This document shows, in pieces, positions 53,364-61,290 of a stretch of 64,000 nucleotides of DNA. The notes beneath the pieces are model-generated. The model was not told where the DNA came from. It searched no databases and saw only the letters and a list, made by a program, of their open reading frames with translations. Source of the DNA: Hyphomicrobiales bacterium (GTDB lineage: Bacteria > Pseudomonadota > Alphaproteobacteria > Rhizobiales > Rhizobiaceae). The stretch is taken from assembly GCA_900469345.1 (NCBI GenBank), contig UBWZ01000002.1, positions 735,579 to 799,578 on the forward strand. The letters run 5' to 3'. The number at the start of each line of letters is the position of its first letter. Position 1 is the first letter of the stretch. A program made the position numbers and the translations under genes.

Positions 53364-54395
53364 ATGGACGACACCACAGCCAACCTGCAGATGCCCTTCA
53401 TCCTGCCCTCGCAGGCCCAGAAGCACGTCACCCACAATGAGGCGTTGCTGCTCCTCGACGCTCTCGTTCATCTGACCGTTATCGAGGAGCAGACATCCCC
53501 CCCGGCATCCCCTGTCGAAGGCGCCTGCTACCTCGTGGCCACAGCCGCGACGGGCGACTGGGCAGGCCGCCAGGGCCTTATCGCCGCCTGGCAGGACGCG
53601 GCCTGGAGCTTCATCCGACCGGGACGCGGATTTCGGGCCTGGTTCGCGGCAACCGGCCGCCTCCGGGTCTTCACCGGCACCGTCTGGGAAGAGATCCCCC
53701 TGCCGCAGAACGGCAGCTTCGACCAGCTTGGCATCGGCGCCACCGCCGACGCCACCAACCGCCTTGCGCTGGCGGCGCCTGCCAGCCTGTTCAGCCACGC
53801 CGGCAGCGGCCACCAGGTCAAGGTCAACAAGGCAACCGCGTCCGATACCGCCTCTCTGCTCTTCCAGTCGAACTGGATCGGCCATGCGGAACTCGGCCTG
53901 ACGGGCGACAACGGCTTCTCGGTCAGGGTCAGCGATGGTGGGGCGTGGCAGACCGCACTGGCGATCAGTGCCTCTGGCCGGGTCTCCCGACCGGCCCAAC
54001 CGGTCGCGCGCGCCTGGCGCAGCGGGACCGTGTTCGGGCCGACCGCCGGCCAGCAGAGCGGCTTTACGGATTTCGGCATCAGCCAGGGCGGTTTTGCTCT
54101 CGGCGTCGCTCCCGAAGCCGCGGGAGGCTACGGCATCATCGTGCCGGAAGCCGGTCTCTACCACCTCGAACTCAACCTCGCCCTCGCCTCCTCGGCAGGC
54201 CACACCGTCTCGGTTCTGAACAACGGCACCCAGCCCCTGCTGTCGCTTGCAGGTCCAAGCGGCGCGATCCAGACCCAGTCGGCAGGTGGAATCTTCTCGC
54301 TGGCGGCATCGGATGTGCTGACACTCGGACACGGCGGCACCGCTCAGATCCAGCCCGGAAGCGGCAAGACGGAGCTATCGATTGTCATGGTTTGA
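53364..54395 (+). CDS. DUF2793 protein (phage-tail/GTA-like), orphan
   Basis: 343 residues. The N-terminus MQMPFILPSQAQKHVTHNEAL-like block (LPSQAQKHVTHNEALLLLDAL) and the GACYLVATAATGDWAGRQGLIAAW stretch are the DUF2793 domain, found in tail-fibre or host-specificity proteins of alphaproteobacterial phages and gene transfer agents. The rest is beta-rich, with a C-terminal domain (about 215-343) resembling a C1q/TNF-like or tail-tip beta-sandwich (GIIVPEAGLYHLELNLAL). There is no signal peptide. No other phage gene is near. GGAGG lies about nine bases before ATG 53364. Role unknown. Confidence 0.8.
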   Translation: MDDTTANLQMPFILPSQAQKHVTHNEALLLLDALVHLTVIEEQTSPPASPVEGACYLVATAATGDWAGRQGLIAAWQDAAWSFIRPGRGFRAWFAATGRLRVFTGTVWEEIPLPQNGSFDQLGIGATADATNRLALAAPASLFSHAGSGHQVKVNKATASDTASLLFQSNWIGHAELGLTGDNGFSVRVSDGGAWQTALAISASGRVSRPAQPVARAWRSGTVFGPTAGQQSGFTDFGISQGGFALGVAPEAAGGYGIIVPEAGLYHLELNLALASSAGHTVSVLNNGTQPLLSLAGPSGAIQTQSAGGIFSLAASDVLTLGHGGTAQIQPGSGKTELSIVMV

Positions 54396-54605
54396 TATCG
54401 GACGGCGGGCATCCGTGGTGCCGCCAGGCTGCCCCGTTTCGGCGCGACCTGCTCGTTTCCGGGTCAGTCAGTCGTGCGGCGGCCCGTCACGAATCAGGGA
54501 GCGTCTTCTCGCTCATTATAATAGTGATATCTTTTCAAGCATTTGCCAAAGATGTCTCATAAAAAGAAACCGATGGCCCAATTGGTTCCAAATGCTGCTT
54601 GCGAT

Positions 54606-54620
54606 TTAGTCAAATGTTAA
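54606..54620 (+). promoter_or_regulatory. Near-consensus CtrA box upstream of sciP
   Basis: TTAG-N7-TTAA, one base from the CtrA full site TTAA-N7-TTAA, ends 52 bases before the sciP start. A GANTC site (GAATC) lies further up at 54491-54495. Confidence 0.55.
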
Positions 54621-54671
54621 AACTGCCTCGCTAGGCTGTGCGACGTGGTCTTGCGTTGTGTAGAGAGTCCA

Positions 54672-54947
54672 ATGACCGAAATGATACGTCCCCGAGTGAA
54701 ATATGTCATCGGCCCCGATGGCAGCCCCCTGACGATTGCGGACCTGCCGCCGGCCAATACGCGCCGTTGGGTCATCCGTCGCAAGGCTGAGGTTGTCGCG
54801 GCGGTTCGCGGTGGCCTGTTGAGCTTGGAAGAAGCCTGTGAGCGGTACACGCTCACAGTGGAAGAATTCCTGTCCTGGCAGGCATCGATCAATGATCATG
54901 GCCTGGCCGGCCTGAGAACCACCCGCATCCAGCAGTACCGCCACTAG
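54672..54947 (+). CDS. sciP: SciP (DUF1153) cell-cycle regulator
   Basis: 91 residues. The whole protein matches DUF1153: RPRVKYVIGPDGSPLTIADLPP, WVIRRKAEVVAAVRGG, LSLEEACERYTLTVEEFLSWQ and a C-terminal GLAGLRTTRIQQYRH. In Caulobacter SciP is a small helix-turn-helix protein that binds CtrA-activated promoters and blocks CtrA action in G1. ATG 54672 was chosen over GTG 54645 because the conserved part begins here. A CtrA-like box upstream and ctrA itself 1.5 kb away support a feedback loop. Confidence 0.92.
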   Translation: MTEMIRPRVKYVIGPDGSPLTIADLPPANTRRWVIRRKAEVVAAVRGGLLSLEEACERYTLTVEEFLSWQASINDHGLAGLRTTRIQQYRH

Positions 54948-55033
54948 GCGCTATCCCGGCAAAAGCCGTTCCCCATCCAAGGTGTCGTTGACGGGCTCCG
55001 CAACGGCACCTTTCGCGTTGTCCCCATCGGTGC

Positions 55034-55483
55034 TCAGGGTTTCAACCTGGACATCAACGCCGGCAGAAAAGCGGCGATCAGCGCAGAACCGGCATAAAAC
55101 CACAGGCCGGCCTGCGTTACCGCTTGCGCCATGCCGCTGCTCTTCGCCGCAAAAATCACGATCGCGACAAGCATCACGTCCATCATGGACCACTTGGACA
55201 GATGCGGCATCATGCGGCGAAGAAACGAGGACCGGTCCTGCCGTTGCAGGATCTCGAGCCCGAGTGCCGTCAGCTTGACGACGGGAAATCCGATTGAAAA
55301 CGCGCCAATCAGAAGAGCCAGCGCCAGATCGCCCTCGTCCCACAGCCCCGCCACGAGTTGCAGCAGAGACGGCGTCTCGCTGAACACGTAGAGCCGATCG
55401 AACCGGATGATGGGAAGCGTAATCCCCAGAAGAAGGAATATCGCGGCGAGCGCGAGAAGAAGCACGATCAGCAGCTTCGTCAT
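55034..55483 (-). CDS. PqiA-like (paraquat-inducible protein A) single-domain membrane protein
   Basis: 149 residues, four hydrophobic helices. It corresponds to one of the two PqiA repeats: LPIIRFDRLYVFSETPSLLQLVAGLW, GFPVVKLTALGLE, LSKWSMMDVMLVAI and a last helix. Full PqiA has two such halves and Cys motifs in front of each, absent here. PqiA partners MCE proteins in envelope lipid transport or stress resistance; no MCE gene is near. ATG 55483 begins the first helix. Confidence 0.8.
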   Translation of the reverse strand: MTKLLIVLLLALAAIFLLLGITLPIIRFDRLYVFSETPSLLQLVAGLWDEGDLALALLIGAFSIGFPVVKLTALGLEILQRQDRSSFLRRMMPHLSKWSMMDVMLVAIVIFAAKSSGMAQAVTQAGLWFYAGSALIAAFLPALMSRLKP

Positions 55484-55685
55484 GTCCGCATCTCCGCTTC
55501 CGGCATGTCGGCTGCGCGCAACGGTGCAGCGCGGTTCCCTATGCCATGAAGCCTCGGCTCGGGGCAATCCCGCAGCCTGCGGCGCGAAAGCCGCTCGCCT
55601 GCCACTATGATGACAAGCGAAAGTAGGCTTCGGCGCCCCTCATTCGGCATCCGAAACCCAATTCCGTTAACCAGCCCTGCCCGCC

Positions 55686-56042
55686 TCAGGCGCGGGCGCG
55701 AAGACCACCGTCACGCTCTTCGAGCGCAGCGGCCTTTGAAAATTCGGCTTCCGCCTCTTCCAGTGCCAGTTCGGCCGCTTCCTGCTGAACCTTCAGCTCC
55801 CGGATCGACACCTGGAGGTTGTCCGCACGCTGGCGGGCGGCCTTGGCAAAGGTCGGATAGGCGAAATGGTTGGGATCCGAAATTCCCGACTTCTTTTCCT
55901 CGAGCGTGATCTGGTGTTCCAGCTCCTTCGACATCCGCTCGAACTCCGACATCATCAACTCGAGCTGTTGCAGCTGTCGGCGTTTCTCGTTGACCTGAAA
56001 ACTCTTCAGGCGGACTAGGTTGTCACGCGATTTCATACGCAA
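55686..56042 (-). CDS. fliJ: Flagellar export chaperone FliJ
   Basis: 118 residues, almost entirely two long antiparallel helices with heptads (LVRLKSFQVNEKRRQLQQLELMMSEFERMSKELEHQI… EAAELALEEAEAEFSKAAALEE), the FliJ coiled-coil fold. FliJ is a soluble part of the flagellar type III export ATPase complex (FliH-FliI-FliJ). In several rhizobia fliJ lies next to ctrA, as here, away from the main flagellar cluster. It is divergent from ctrA and shares its 416-bp promoter region, so CtrA control is likely. Confidence 0.85.
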   Translation of the reverse strand: MRMKSRDNLVRLKSFQVNEKRRQLQQLELMMSEFERMSKELEHQITLEEKKSGISDPNHFAYPTFAKAARQRADNLQVSIRELKVQQEAAELALEEAEAEFSKAAALEERDGGLRARA

Positions 56043-56458
56043 TACTCCGTGGATAGCGAGACCACAGCCCGTGTATCCCTGCTGACACAGTTCGGACCGA
56101 AAAATTTCCGTGGCGTTAACAAATTTGACCGCCCCGTTAACCTTTCATTTACGGGCATCATTAATGATAAGCCTGATCGTTTAAGGGTCGGTAAATGCCA
56201 GGGCCAAATCGGCCGCGACAATGTCTGAGTCGCATGAATCACTTAGCGCAATTTCCTCACGCTTTGATTCAGCCTGGTGATGGCCAAACCTCAGACAAAA
56301 CAGGCTACTACTAATTTTGCTTAATGAACTGATGCACCTTGCCAGGATGAATCATAATTTGTTAACCAATTCGTGGCAGCTTCCAAATCAGGCTCAGTCT
56401 GGATCCGTAACGAGTAAGGGGGCGATATTAACCTTACGCGGCGGTAAAGGGGATAAAT
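56043..56458. promoter_or_regulatory. ctrA/fliJ divergent promoter region with clustered GANTC sites and TTAA half-sites
   Basis: 416 bp, clearly AT-richer than the surroundings. GANTC (CcrM methylation) sites lie at 56227-56231, 56236-56240, 56266-56270 and 56349-56353. TTAA half-sites of the CtrA box lie at 56116, 56137, 56161, 56181, 56321, 56362 and 56428, but none pair exactly as TTAA-N7-TTAA. ctrA has AAGGGG seven bases before its ATG. Confidence 0.7.
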
Positions 56459-57160
56459 ATGCGGGTTCTACTCATCGAAGATGACAGCGCGACTGCCCAG
56501 AGCATCGAGCTAATGCTGAAGTCTGAAAGCTTCAATGTATACACCACCGATCTCGGTGAGGAGGGCGTAGACCTCGGTAAGCTCTACGATTACGACATCA
56601 TCCTACTCGACCTTAACCTCCCCGACATGTCCGGCTACGAGGTGCTCCGCACGCTCCGCCTGTCGAAGGTTAAGACGCCGATCCTCATCCTCTCCGGCAT
56701 GGCCGGCATCGAGGACAAGGTTCGCGGTCTCGGCTTTGGCGCCGACGACTACATGACCAAGCCCTTCCACAAGGACGAGCTTGTTGCCCGTATCCACGCC
56801 ATCGTGCGCCGCTCCAAGGGTCATGCCCAGTCTGTCATCATGACGGGCGAGCTGATCGTCAATCTGGATGCTAAGACTGTCGAAGTCGGCGGCCAGCGCG
56901 TTCACCTGACGGGCAAGGAATACCAGATGCTGGAGCTTCTTTCGCTCCGCAAGGGCACCACGCTCACCAAGGAAATGTTCCTCAACCATCTTTACGGTGG
57001 CATGGACGAGCCTGAACTGAAGATCATCGACGTCTTCATCTGCAAGCTGCGCAAGAAGCTCGCCAACGCTGCAGGCGGCGCCAACTATATCGAAACCGTA
57101 TGGGGTCGCGGCTACGTGCTGCGCGAGCCTGACGTGGTCGATTTCGCCGAAACAGCCTGA
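56459..57160 (+). CDS. ctrA: Cell-cycle transcriptional regulator CtrA
   Basis: 233 residues, OmpR family. Receiver 1-115 with E7/D8/D9, phospho-acceptor Asp51 ([19 protein letters not shown]) and [10 protein letters not shown]; winged-helix 125-230 with [33 protein letters not shown] and [11 protein letters not shown]. The sequence is near-identical to CtrA of other alphaproteobacteria. CtrA controls cell division, DNA methylation and flagellar genes and is phosphorylated through CckA-ChpT. The C-terminus ends FAETA, differing from the Ala-Ala end that marks Caulobacter CtrA for ClpXP. chpT is 600 bp away on the other strand. Confidence 0.98.
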   Translation: MRVLLIEDDSATAQSIELMLKSESFNVYTTDLGEEGVDLGKLYDYDIILLDLNLPDMSGYEVLRTLRLSKVKTPILILSGMAGIEDKVRGLGFGADDYMTKPFHKDELVARIHAIVRRSKGHAQSVIMTGELIVNLDAKTVEVGGQRVHLTGKEYQMLELLSLRKGTTLTKEMFLNHLYGGMDEPELKIIDVFICKLRKKLANAAGGANYIETVWGRGYVLREPDVVDFAETA

Positions 57161-57184
57161 TCCTCCCTTTGCCTTGAAACTGCA

Positions 57185-57215
57185 AACACCCGCTTCTGAC
57201 CGAGGCGGATGTTTT
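57185..57215 (+). terminator. Intrinsic terminator after ctrA
   Basis: Nine-bp stem AACACCCGC/GCGGATGTT with one mismatch, 11-base loop, followed by TTTTcgTTT; 24 bases after the ctrA stop. Confidence 0.7.
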
Positions 57216-57254
57216 CGTTTATGCGCTTTGGCCGAGCGAAAAACGGCGGCCAAC

Positions 57255-57279
57255 AAAAAACGGCGGCCCGAGGCCGCCG
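57255..57279 (-). terminator. Intrinsic terminator after the receiver gene
   Basis: On the minus strand an 8-bp stem CGGCGGCC/GGCCGCCG with a 3-base loop is followed at once by six U. It is 25 bases beyond the stop at 57305 and also protects against convergent ctrA transcription. Confidence 0.85.
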
Positions 57280-57304
57280 CACACGAAAGGATGGGGCGCG
57301 AACC

Positions 57305-57667
57305 TCAGGCGGCGGCCGCGAAGCCGGAAAACACCGAGGTCAGGATCTTGCGATCGAAGGGCTTGAGAAGGAAGTCGTCGGCCCCTGCCCGCTTGCCGGC
57401 CATCATCTTCTTGAGATCGGCTTCGATCACGCAGTAGAAGATGCGCGCCGATTTGCCCTGCGGCATTGCGCGGACGGCCGAGATCACGTCCAGCGCGCCG
57501 TCCATGGTCGAGTCGACGATGATGAAATTGGGCAGATCCGCCTGGCAGCGCAACACCGCCTCGCGGGAGTTCTCGGCCTCGACGACCAGAAAGCCGAGTT
57601 CGGAAAGAATGCGCTTCCCGACCTTGCGCACGATGTCAGACCCATCGACGATCATTAACCGCTGCAT
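57305..57667 (-). CDS. Degenerate single-domain receiver between chpT and ctrA
   Basis: 120 residues from ATG 57667 (GGAGGGAG eight bases upstream). It resembles CheY-like receivers of the VDDSxxIRKVARRIL type, but the second acidic residue is Gly9 (VDGSD), the MPxMDG loop after Asp52 is changed to VDSTMDGALD, and the switch Thr is lost (YCVIEAD in place of FCTTEND). Asp8, Asp52 and Lys102 (LLKPFD) remain. It may be poorly phosphorylated or an interaction module. It lies 92 bp downstream of chpT on the same strand, with a GANTC-containing palindrome between, and has its own strong terminator. A modulator of the CckA-ChpT-CtrA relay is a fair hypothesis. Confidence 0.85.
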   Translation of the reverse strand: MQRLMIVDGSDIVRKVGKRILSELGFLVVEAENSREAVLRCQADLPNFIIVDSTMDGALDVISAVRAMPQGKSARIFYCVIEADLKKMMAGKRAGADDFLLKPFDRKILTSVFSGFAAAA

Positions 57668-57727
57668 GTTGCCAACTCCCTCCATCTGCGCAGTGAGCGC
57701 CAATGTCTTTTGATAAAGGATCGCGGC

Positions 57728-57740
57728 TAACGAATCGTTA
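57728..57740. promoter_or_regulatory. GANTC-centred palindrome upstream of the receiver gene
   Basis: TAACGAATCGTTA is a 6+1+6 perfect palindrome that contains a CcrM site GAATC. It lies 60 bases before the receiver start, where a promoter controlled by methylation state or GcrA could be. Confidence 0.45.
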
Positions 57741-57759
57741 CGCAGGCAGGACTGCCGCC

Positions 57760-58404
57760 TCAGACGGCGGTCTCGGCAATGAAGGTGATCTTGTCTTCGG
57801 TCTGCACGTGCTTCAGGTCCATGCCGCACTCGTCGGCCAGAAGCACGGTGTAGTAGGGCTGGATCGAATGCGCATCGACGGCTTCTTCGAGCGTGCCGGT
57901 CGAGATCTCGGCGAATTTCGCCGGAATGCGCATCATCTTGCCCTTCACGGTAATGATGAAGCGGGCGTCCGTTTCCGGGTTCTCGATCACCACGTCGAGA
58001 GAGCCGCCACGCGGGATGCCGCTATAGGCGACCAGGAACAGGTTGAGCAGCAGCTTTACCTTGTTCTTGGGGATGATGGCGCGCGGGCCGCTCCAGCTCA
58101 CTTCGGTCTTCTTTTCGGCGATCGCGAAATCCTTGGCGGCCTTTTCGGCCTCGCCGGTATCGATGGAGGCGCCGACCGATCCGGATGCGCCGAAGGCGAG
58201 ACGCGCGAACTTGAGGCGGACGGAGGCATTCACCGCCGACGTGCGGATGAGATCCAGCGCATCGCTGTCGCCGGCGCCGTCGTCCAGCAATTCCAGGCCG
58301 TTGTTGATTGCCCCGACCGGGGAAATAACGTCATGGCAGACCCGGCTGCACAGCAGCGCTGCGAGATCCGGACCACTGAGGGTAAGGTTGGGATTCTTCG
58401 GCAT
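57760..58404 (-). CDS. chpT: Histidine phosphotransferase ChpT
   Basis: 214 residues from ATG 58404 (AGGAG six bases upstream). N-terminal helical hairpin with the phospho-acceptor in CSRVCHDVISPVGAINNGLELLDD (His24); C-terminal domain is a degenerate Bergerat fold without ATP-binding motifs (KVKLLLNLFLVAYSGIPRGG). It relays phosphate from CckA to CtrA and CpdR. In Brucella, as I recall, eipA, chpT and ctrA are also neighbours, so the synteny supports the call. Confidence 0.94.
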   Translation of the reverse strand: MPKNPNLTLSGPDLAALLCSRVCHDVISPVGAINNGLELLDDGAGDSDALDLIRTSAVNASVRLKFARLAFGASGSVGASIDTGEAEKAAKDFAIAEKKTEVSWSGPRAIIPKNKVKLLLNLFLVAYSGIPRGGSLDVVIENPETDARFIITVKGKMMRIPAKFAEISTGTLEEAVDAHSIQPYYTVLLADECGMDLKHVQTEDKITFIAETAV

Positions 58405-58498
58405 GTCTGGCTCCTGCTGGATGGATGGCGCGATGTCCCACGCCAAGATTGCGCGAAGATGGTGCCCGTGTTGGCGGTCATAATGACACCATATTTGG

Positions 58499-58513
58499 TA
58501 AACCGATTGTTAA
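58499..58513 (+). promoter_or_regulatory. Near-consensus CtrA box between chpT and eipA
   Basis: TAAA-N7-TTAA, one base from TTAA-N7-TTAA, 61 bases before the eipA start and 95 bases before chpT on the other strand. In Brucella eipA is reported as a CtrA target. Confidence 0.5.
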
Positions 58514-58573
58514 CATCATCCGCCCAATATGCGACAGGCTTGAGCATGACGCTTGATACCTGTCGATCAGCAA

Positions 58574-59176
58574 ATGGACCTGAAGATGCGACGCCAGAAC
58601 GTTTCCGCCTTTTCCTGCCTTGCCAGGGTTATCGTCTCCCTCGTCTGCGCCCTGTCCTGGGCCGCGGGCCCCGCTGCCGCGCAGCAGGGTTCGGCGCAAT
58701 ATTCGGCGCAGGAGATCGTCGATGCCGGCCACGGCTTCTTCGGCTCCACGAGCGGTGGCCTCGCCAAGGTGGTCGAGAACGCCTTCTCGAAATACGGGCT
58801 GCCGAACGGCTATATCCTCGGTCAGGAAGGCTCTGGCGCCTTCATCGCCGGCCTGACCTATGGCGAGGGCCAGCTCTATACGAAGAACGCCGGCCAGCAC
58901 CCGGTGTTCTGGCAGGGACCGTCGCTCGGCATCGATTACGGCGGCCAGGGCACCCGTGCCATGATGCTGGTCTATGACCTGCCGGCCGTCGACGCGCTCT
59001 ACGCCCGCTTTGGCGGCGTATCAGGCTCGGCCTTTGTGGTGGCCGGCGTCGGCATGACGGTGCTGCGCAACAACAACGTCGTTCTCGTGCCGATCCGCAC
59101 CGGCATCGGCGCCAGGCTCGGCATCAATGTCGGCTATCTGAAGCTGACCCGCGACGCCACCTGGAACCCCTTCTGA
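58574..59176 (+). CDS. eipA: Envelope integrity protein EipA (DUF1134)
   Basis: About 200 residues. Signal peptide in the first 45 (…WAAGPAAA). DUF1134 body: YSAQEIVDAGHGFFGSTSGGLAKVVENAFSKYGLPNGYILGQEGSGAF, GGQGTRAMMLVYDLP and a C-terminal GVGMTVLRNNNVVLVPIRTGIGARLGINVGYLKLT. EipA in Brucella is a periplasmic beta-barrel-like protein needed for envelope stress resistance and virulence. Start uncertain: ATG 58574, ATG 58586 and TTG 58553 are all possible with no strong ribosome site. The CtrA-like box upstream fits cell-cycle control of envelope biogenesis. Confidence 0.9.
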   Translation: MDLKMRRQNVSAFSCLARVIVSLVCALSWAAGPAAAQQGSAQYSAQEIVDAGHGFFGSTSGGLAKVVENAFSKYGLPNGYILGQEGSGAFIAGLTYGEGQLYTKNAGQHPVFWQGPSLGIDYGGQGTRAMMLVYDLPAVDALYARFGGVSGSAFVVAGVGMTVLRNNNVVLVPIRTGIGARLGINVGYLKLTRDATWNPF

Positions 59177-59319
59177 ACCATCGGCTCAGCCGGCCCGCGT
59201 TGATGGGCGAAAGGTCGGAACTCGGACTGAATGCCCTGTCCGGAATGCGGCGCTTGTGGCCATTGGCCGCTCGTGCTTAAACCAGCCCCATTCCCCCTTG
59301 TACGTGAACAGGCGCTGCC

Positions 59320-60432
59320 GTGATCGAATTTGCACTTCTCTTCGGCCTGGGCTTTCTCAGTGCAACCCTGATTGCCATGCTGCTCGCCCCGGCCATCCAT
59401 CGGCGGATCGTGCGCTATACGGAAAACCGCATCCGGGCGACGCTACCCATCAGCCCGCAGGAAGTCCGCGCCCAGCGCGACATGGCGCGCGCCGTCTATG
59501 CCGCCGAAAACGCCCGAACCAAGCAGGAACTCGTCCGCGAACGCGACCGCAACACCGACTACCAGCTGAAGCACGATGCCCTCCTTCGGGACCTCAAGCG
59601 CCTTGAAGCCGAGAAGGTCGAGTTGTCGATGCGCATCGACCAGATGGACGCCGACGCCAGCGATGTCCGCTCCAGGCTTCGCGAAGGCGACAGCTATATC
59701 CAGGAGCTGCGAGCGGCGCTGGCAAAGGCCGAGGAGGCAGAGACAGAACACGCCGGCGACGTCGATCAGTTGCGCCAGCAACTCCTTCTCCTGACATCGG
59801 ATGCAGACAATTTCCGCATCGATCTGTCGACCCGCGACACGGAAATGGAAAATCTGAGGCTGCGCATCAATACGTTGCGCGACGAGCGCGAAAGCCTGCG
59901 CAATGATCTGCGCGAGCAGACGACACGTGCCAGCGATGCGGAAACGCGGCTGGCGCAGGAGGAAGAGCGGTCCGCACGGCTCGATGACAAGCTCAGCCGC
60001 GAGATCGCCGACCGCGCCGACAAGGAGGTTGCGCTGGAGCGCCGCGTGCAGGAGGTCGGACGCCTGCGCGAAAAGCTCGGCATGCCGACTGTCGCCGCAG
60101 ACAGCGTTGCGGCGGTCGCGGCCTTGCCGGTGGCAGCCCCACATCCTGATGAGGAAGAACAGGAGCTGGACGGAAACATCGCCGCTCTGGCCGACGATGC
60201 GCGCCACCGTGCAACGGCACTTTCGGAACGACTGCTCAACAGCAAGAACACAGCCAATGACGCGGCCCTGCGCCAGGAGCTTGCCGCGATCGCTGCCGGC
60301 ATGGTTGCGCTGACCGCCGCAAGCGAGGGCAAGACCTCGCCCATCCGCAGCATCCTGTCTGGGCGCACCGGCAATGGCGGCCGCGAAAGCCTTGCCGCCC
60401 GCGCCAAGAAGGTGCTCACGACGATCGAGTGA
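59320..60432 (+). CDS. Membrane-anchored long coiled-coil protein
   Basis: 370 residues from GTG 59320. One N-terminal transmembrane helix (about 4-25), then a charged coiled coil from about 45 to 255 with regular heptads (DLKRLEAEKVELSMRIDQMD, LRLRINTLRDERESLRNDL), a low-complexity Ala/Val/Pro linker (about 258-280) and a helical C-terminal part. No enzyme motif. A similar layout is seen in rhizobial hypothetical proteins next to eipA/ctrA. It may act as an envelope or polar scaffold; this is inference. Confidence 0.8.
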   Translation: MIEFALLFGLGFLSATLIAMLLAPAIHRRIVRYTENRIRATLPISPQEVRAQRDMARAVYAAENARTKQELVRERDRNTDYQLKHDALLRDLKRLEAEKVELSMRIDQMDADASDVRSRLREGDSYIQELRAALAKAEEAETEHAGDVDQLRQQLLLLTSDADNFRIDLSTRDTEMENLRLRINTLRDERESLRNDLREQTTRASDAETRLAQEEERSARLDDKLSREIADRADKEVALERRVQEVGRLREKLGMPTVAADSVAAVAALPVAAPHPDEEEQELDGNIAALADDARHRATALSERLLNSKNTANDAALRQELAAIAAGMVALTAASEGKTSPIRSILSGRTGNGGRESLAARAKKVLTTIE

Positions 60433-60456
60433 TTGCAGATTGGATGGCGACGCCGC

Positions 60457-61290
60457 TCAGGTGCTGCTCAACCGGCCCTGGATGCGGGCGATCGTGTAGA
60501 GGGCAATACCTGTGGCGGTTGCCGCGTTGAGGCTGTCGAGGCCCGGCGCCTGGGCGATCCTGGCGGTTCGCACGCTCGACAGCACTGAAGCAGGCAGCCC
60601 CTCGCCTTCCGTGCCCGTGACGAGCGCCATCCGTGCGCTGGCGGGGACATCGCTGATCTCTAGATGGCCGCCGGGCGACAGCCCCCAGACGGAAAAGCCC
60701 TCTGCCGCAAGTGCGGTCAGGATCTCCTCCATGCTGCCGGCGCGGACGTAGGGCACAGACAGGACACCGCCCACCGAAACCCGCAGCGCCTTGCGGTAGA
60801 GCGGATCGCAGCACGCCTCGTCCAGCAGGATGGCATCGGCGCCGAACGCAGCGGCGTTGCGGAAGATCGACCCGATATTGTCGTGATTGGAAATGCCGAA
60901 CGCGGAGACCACCAGCGCCTGCGGCTTGAGGCCGGCAAGGATGTCGGCTGGTGCCTGACGCGGGATCCGGCGTCCGAGCGCCAGCACCCCGCGATGCAAA
61001 TGGAAACCGGCAATCCTGTCCAGCACATCGGACGATGCGACATAGACCGGCACGTCGTCCGGAAACGAGGCGAGAATGTCCGCGACGCCGTCGACGCGGT
61101 TTTCGAGAAGCAGGATCTTCTCTGCCAGGAACTGGTCGCCTCTGGCGTGGGCTGCGGCCAGCATGCGCAGCACGACCGTCCCCTCGGCGATGAAGCGGCC
61201 TTCGCCGCGCGTCAGGTCCCGCTCACGGATGCCGACGAATTCCGCGATCCGCGGATCCGCTGGATCCTCGATGCGGATCACCGACGTCAC
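60457..61290 (-). CDS. TrmH/SpoU-family RNA methyltransferase
   Basis: 277 residues. N-terminal substrate-binding domain (1-110) and C-terminal SPOUT knot domain with the three motifs: NHDNIGSIFRNAAAFG (motif 1), LVTGTEGEGL (motif 2) and LNAATATGIALY (motif 3). It 2'-O-methylates ribose in tRNA or rRNA using S-adenosylmethionine. Which RNA is uncertain. Its ATG overlaps the stop of the upstream small membrane-protein gene by four bases. Confidence 0.9.
   Translation of the reverse strand: MTSVIRIEDPADPRIAEFVGIRERDLTRGEGRFIAEGTVVLRMLAAAHARGDQFLAEKILLLENRVDGVADILASFPDDVPVYVASSDVLDRIAGFHLHRGVLALGRRIPRQAPADILAGLKPQALVVSAFGISNHDNIGSIFRNAAAFGADAILLDEACCDPLYRKALRVSVGGVLSVPYVRAGSMEEILTALAAEGFSVWGLSPGGHLEISDVPASARMALVTGTEGEGLPASVLSSVRTARIAQAPGLDSLNAATATGIALYTIARIQGRLSST

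Noticed and set aside
53364..54395. Remnant prophage
   Set aside because: Only one tail-like gene is present; no integrase, capsid, attachment repeat or tRNA is near.
56116..56440. Full CtrA boxes in the ctrA promoter
   Set aside because: Several TTAA half-sites are present but none is spaced as TTAA-N7-TTAA, so only half-sites are reported.
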